Program-made: the position numbers and the translations under genes | The notes under the pieces: model-generated | What the model was told of the DNA's origin: nothing | Seen by the model: the letters and a program-made list of their open reading frames with translations, nothing else | The model's database searches: none | DNA from: Bacteroidota bacterium | GTDB lineage: Bacteria > Bacteroidota > Bacteroidia > AKYH767-A > 2013-40CM-41-45 | Direction of reading: 5' to 3' | Assembly (NCBI GenBank): GCA_016720655.1 | Contig: JADKKE010000008.1 | Coordinates: 1-23,817 of the forward strand | Length of the DNA: 23,817 nt | In this document: piece by piece, positions 21,235 through 23,817 of the stretch | Position numbering within the stretch: position 1 is the stretch's first letter | Layout of the letters: the number at the start of each line of letters is the position of its first letter

Positions 21235-21865
21235 TTATTGGATTTCTTTCAAAAAGATATTCCTTCTTCGGATCCAGCAAAGGATGCGAGCCCCGCAAAC
21301 CATTTCGGATCTGTTTTCAAAACAAAATCGCGGAAGAATACGCCAGCAAAGTAGGATTAAAGGTAAAGGTAAATTGATTGTCTGTACTTCCTTTGAGATT
21401 AAACCGGAATACTTTTTCCTGACTAAACTCCATCATCATCATCAGGTGTCGTATGCCGCTGCGGGAAAGCGGAGAATCCCATCTTTGTTTGCCTGTTGTC
21501 TTCTTCATGTGTTTTCCCGAAATAAATCCGTGAACGTACTTTTTGAAAATGGATTTGGATCATCAATGATCACGGTGAATGTATTCTCTTTCGTTTGTGT
21601 ACTTGATTTTTAAAATAAAGGATCTCCCCATCCTTCTTGCCATTCTAACACCGGTTTGAATCTTTACATCCATACACCTGAGCCTCCACGATCAAGCGAT
21701 CCATAGCAAATAGAAATCAAAAGTAGAACTCGGATTTCGAGGTCGAAAACCGAGGCGGTTTCCATTACGCCAACAAGAGAATTTCTGCAACTAAAGAATT
21801 TGATTGTGCATCCATTTTAAACTTGCTGATAAAACGATAAAGAAAACAAGCAAGAGTCTGTACAT
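21235..21865 (-). CDS. Unrecognised secreted protein (frameshifted)
   Basis: The ATG at 21865 lies 10 bases after the stop of the T9SS gene and opens a clean signal peptide (MYRLLLVFFIVLSASLK, cleavage probably after MDAQ in the shifted frame). The rest can only be followed in pieces: a stretch with EAQVYGCKDSNRC near 21680, then KYTNERENTFTVIIDDPNPF near 21560, and NQFTFTFNPTLLAYSSAILF near 21340. The frame ends KEIQ at 21235. At least four indels are needed, and I recognise no family. The signal peptide and position suggest an exported protein of about 210 residues in the same operon. The order of the pieces is inference. Confidence 0.4.
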
Positions 21866-21875
21866 TCCGGAAGAA

Positions 21876-23485
21876 TTAATATTTCACGATGTTCTTAAAG
21901 TGAAACATGCCTGTCTGAAAACTATTCTCAAATCTCAAAAAATAATTTCCTATGCAATCATTAAGATGTAGCGTATGTGTGCTTGTAGAAATTCCATTCT
22001 CCGAATATAAACCTTGACCGATGCAATCAAAATTGGGATTGAACCAGACTGCTTCTTTGCCTAAACTGATCTGGAATCATGGAACCGAATTCGGGTACAC
22101 ATCGATGCATTGTATTCAGCTAAACAATTGTAATACCGAATCGTTTGCAAAAATTGGCACGCAATCCTGTACGATTGCTTGCATTACTGGTGTACAAAAG
22201 ATGGCACGAAGCGGTGAATTGGTGTTTAATGGCTGGCATGCAATATCAATACCATGCGCTTCGCCGGGAGCAAGCGCAGTGGTTAACTTCACCGGATTGA
22301 AAGCTTAATTCGGCAGGATGATCCAAACTGAAATTGTCCAGACTTACACCGCTTTCATTGTTCACGATAATATGGTGAAACACCAGTAGGCTTGCCGACA
22401 GGAATAGAACCATAAGGATAGTGTCTTCCGGAAGATTATATGTTCTTAAAATGAGCAACAGAATTAGCGATATGGAAGATAGGCGTTCCAGAAATTGGGG
22501 ATAATCAACGATTGGTGATTCCGGTTGCACTGGAATGCCTGGACATCATCATTCTTGTTGTTCGATTTGGCCTTCGGAGTAAAAAGTGGTATGCCATTTC
22601 TCAGGATAGATTCCTGGCTGGTAAAACTACTGCAGTTCTGGTAGCGCAATACAAATAATCATCGCGCGTGCTGTTGCTCTTTTTGGACATCACGAGGTTC
22701 GAAAGTAACGTTGTTGCTTTTGATCCGCCTAATGACCATTGGTTTGGATTATTACAACACCAAAAGGATTGTTTCCGCGTCTGCCATTGGAATTATCATC
22801 GTCGGGAACAAATGAGGCTAATCAAAATCTTTGGTTCATTCTACTGAACAGCATTGATGAGCTGGATCTGTATTAATTAAACTGCGACTGGCAATCCGTG
22901 TGATCCCATATCCTACAGCGAGCTGATTGGTGTCGATCATCAATGTTTTTTTGAAGCACCTTGCCTGTTCTACCGCTGGTTATCGATGATCTTGAACATT
23001 TATCCCGGGAGTATTGAGCCCAAACAAGTAAATGCCTTAAAGTTCCGTAACAGTACTGCAAAGCCGACTTCAGATTTTCTTCTTCCATATTTTCAACCGA
23101 ATAATATGATTTGGAGTGGCCTTGTCCGATTAAATGGCAACACATCTCCGCGTAATCCATCATTCTCAATCACCATTCGGTCCGAATTGTGAAACATTGG
23201 GGCGGGAGCGAACCGAACCCACATTACAGTTGAAGATCCGGGCAGTTGAAAATGCATTGGAAGAAGATGAAAAATGCAGGTAATCCGTATGTCGTGTAGA
23301 ACCGCAATCTCTGCTAAAGTAATTGTTCTGTTAAGAAGATTTGTATGGTTAAAGGAAACTATCCGGGGAATTTTTAAATGTTATTCCAAAATCAAGCTGA
23401 CTTGCATTTCTACGGAAAGCGCTTGAGCTTATCTTTGGAGGAGAGCAAGGAAAAGGTAAATGAGGAATGAGATGTAAATTTTCTA
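21876..23485 (-). CDS. T9SS-exported protein with choice-of-anchor-D-like stretches (heavily frameshifted)
   Basis: The end is clear: VYPN near 22120, then after small shifts GLYSENGISTSTHTLHLND, GNYFLRFENSFQTGMFHF and KNIVKY with a stop at 21876 form a T9SS type A sorting domain. The beginning is suggested by KIYISFLIYLFLALLQ, a signal peptide whose ATG is read as TAG at 23485-23483, followed by AQALSVE. Between them, SQLDFGITFKNSPDSF (about 23350-23400), VIENDGLRGDVLPFN (about 23140) and TTALAPGEAHGIDI (about 22260) resemble choice-of-anchor D / ASPM-like beta domains. Indels are too many to give a sequence. It may be a true pseudogene; the neighbouring genes suffer similarly, so errors are as likely. 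Confidence 0.45.
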
Positions 23486-23562
23486 TTGAATATGAATCGA
23501 GAGCTGGGCAATCTGTTGATTGCGAAGTTTGCACGATACTAAATAAGACAGAGTAGGCTCAG

Positions 23563-23817
23563 TTAAAGCTTCAGTTTCCTGAATATCGATTTTCTCGATG
23601 ACATCTCCGGCACGAATCTGATCGATCGCATCAGAGACCTTCCCGCTTTTCCAAAACAGATGAAATTCCGATCAAGGGTGAGCAGTATTCGCACGACTGT
23701 TACAACAAAAAACTGGGAGCCACCGGTATCACGACCTGCATGCGCCATAAAACTGACACCGAACACCGCGGTCGGCATTGACGATTACCACCATCCAGTT
23801 CGATTGATTTTGTATCC
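23563..23817 (-). CDS. Cyclophilin-type peptidyl-prolyl cis-trans isomerase, 3' part
   Basis: The gene enters from beyond the right edge, so only the C-terminal third is visible. FMAHAGRDTGGSQFF is the cyclophilin active-site motif (the MAHAGxxTxGSQFF type), followed by LDRNFICFGK and, after an indel near 23630, RAGDVIEKIDIQE, the usual end of this family. A frameshift lies just after the motif, near 23700. The enzyme speeds proline isomerisation during protein folding; the compartment cannot be judged without the N-terminus. It is the most upstream gene of the - strand group in this window. Confidence 0.88.

Noticed and set aside
21230..21613. A 127-codon + strand frame containing a run of four histidines
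   Set aside because: The His run is the complement of a CAT/ATG repeat (21430-21442). The - strand has a proper signal peptide at 21865 and lies in line with its neighbours, so the + frame is probably a shadow.

Overview
The window looks like the chromosome of a Bacteroidota bacterium (Flavobacteriales/Chitinophagales-like), probably from a metagenome. The evidence is type IX secretion system (T9SS) C-terminal sorting domains on most secreted proteins, SprB-type repeats, promoters of the Bacteroidota TAnnTTTG kind, a RecQ with the long C-terminal extension usual in this phylum, and a MuiA-family protein. Almost every gene is split by +1/-1 frameshifts. Because these hit housekeeping genes such as recQ as well, and two near-identical copies of one gene carry them at different places, most are probably sequencing or assembly errors. 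I therefore give each gene the span of the reconstructed reading frame.

Left flank (1-3147, + strand): a MuiA/DUF4139-family gene closed by a strong terminator, then a polytopic membrane protein.

Centre (3291-18216, - strand, visibly AT-richer): two tandem copies of a three-gene surface-protein cassette A-B-C. The upstream copy is A1 (16204-17965), B1 (12553-16174), C1 (10964-12548). The downstream copy is A2 (8516-10276), B2 (4873-8491), C2 (3291-4870). A has a signal peptide, four SprB-like repeats, a phage-tail-fibre-like segment and a coiled coil, with no T9SS tail. B has a signal peptide, six SprB-like repeats, a pectate-lyase-type beta-helix, a cysteine-rich linker and a T9SS tail. C is a predicted seven-unit beta-propeller with a T9SS tail. 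Each pair has nearly equal length, but B1/B2 and C1/C2 are clearly diverged, while promoter, leader and most of gene A (about 1.74 kb) are almost identical between copies. The identity stops sharply inside gene A and again just upstream of the promoter. A roughly 427-bp element with 76-bp terminal inverted repeats, and no gene, sits between the two cassettes.

Right flank (18266-23817): recQ (+) diverges from cassette A1. After it comes a compound intergenic repeat (20456-20646) that runs into the 3' end of an NADPH-dependent FMN reductase gene on the - strand. Upstream of that, also on the - strand, are a small unrecognised secreted protein, a badly broken T9SS-exported protein with choice-of-anchor-D-like stretches, and the 3' part of a cyclophilin-type peptidyl-prolyl isomerase cut by the window edge.

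A working model, by inference only, is that A, B and C are co-expressed cell-surface or secreted proteins (adhesin, polysaccharide-binding or cleaving beta-helix, and propeller). The duplicated operons would share an identical promoter and N-terminal scaffold while B and C diversify.
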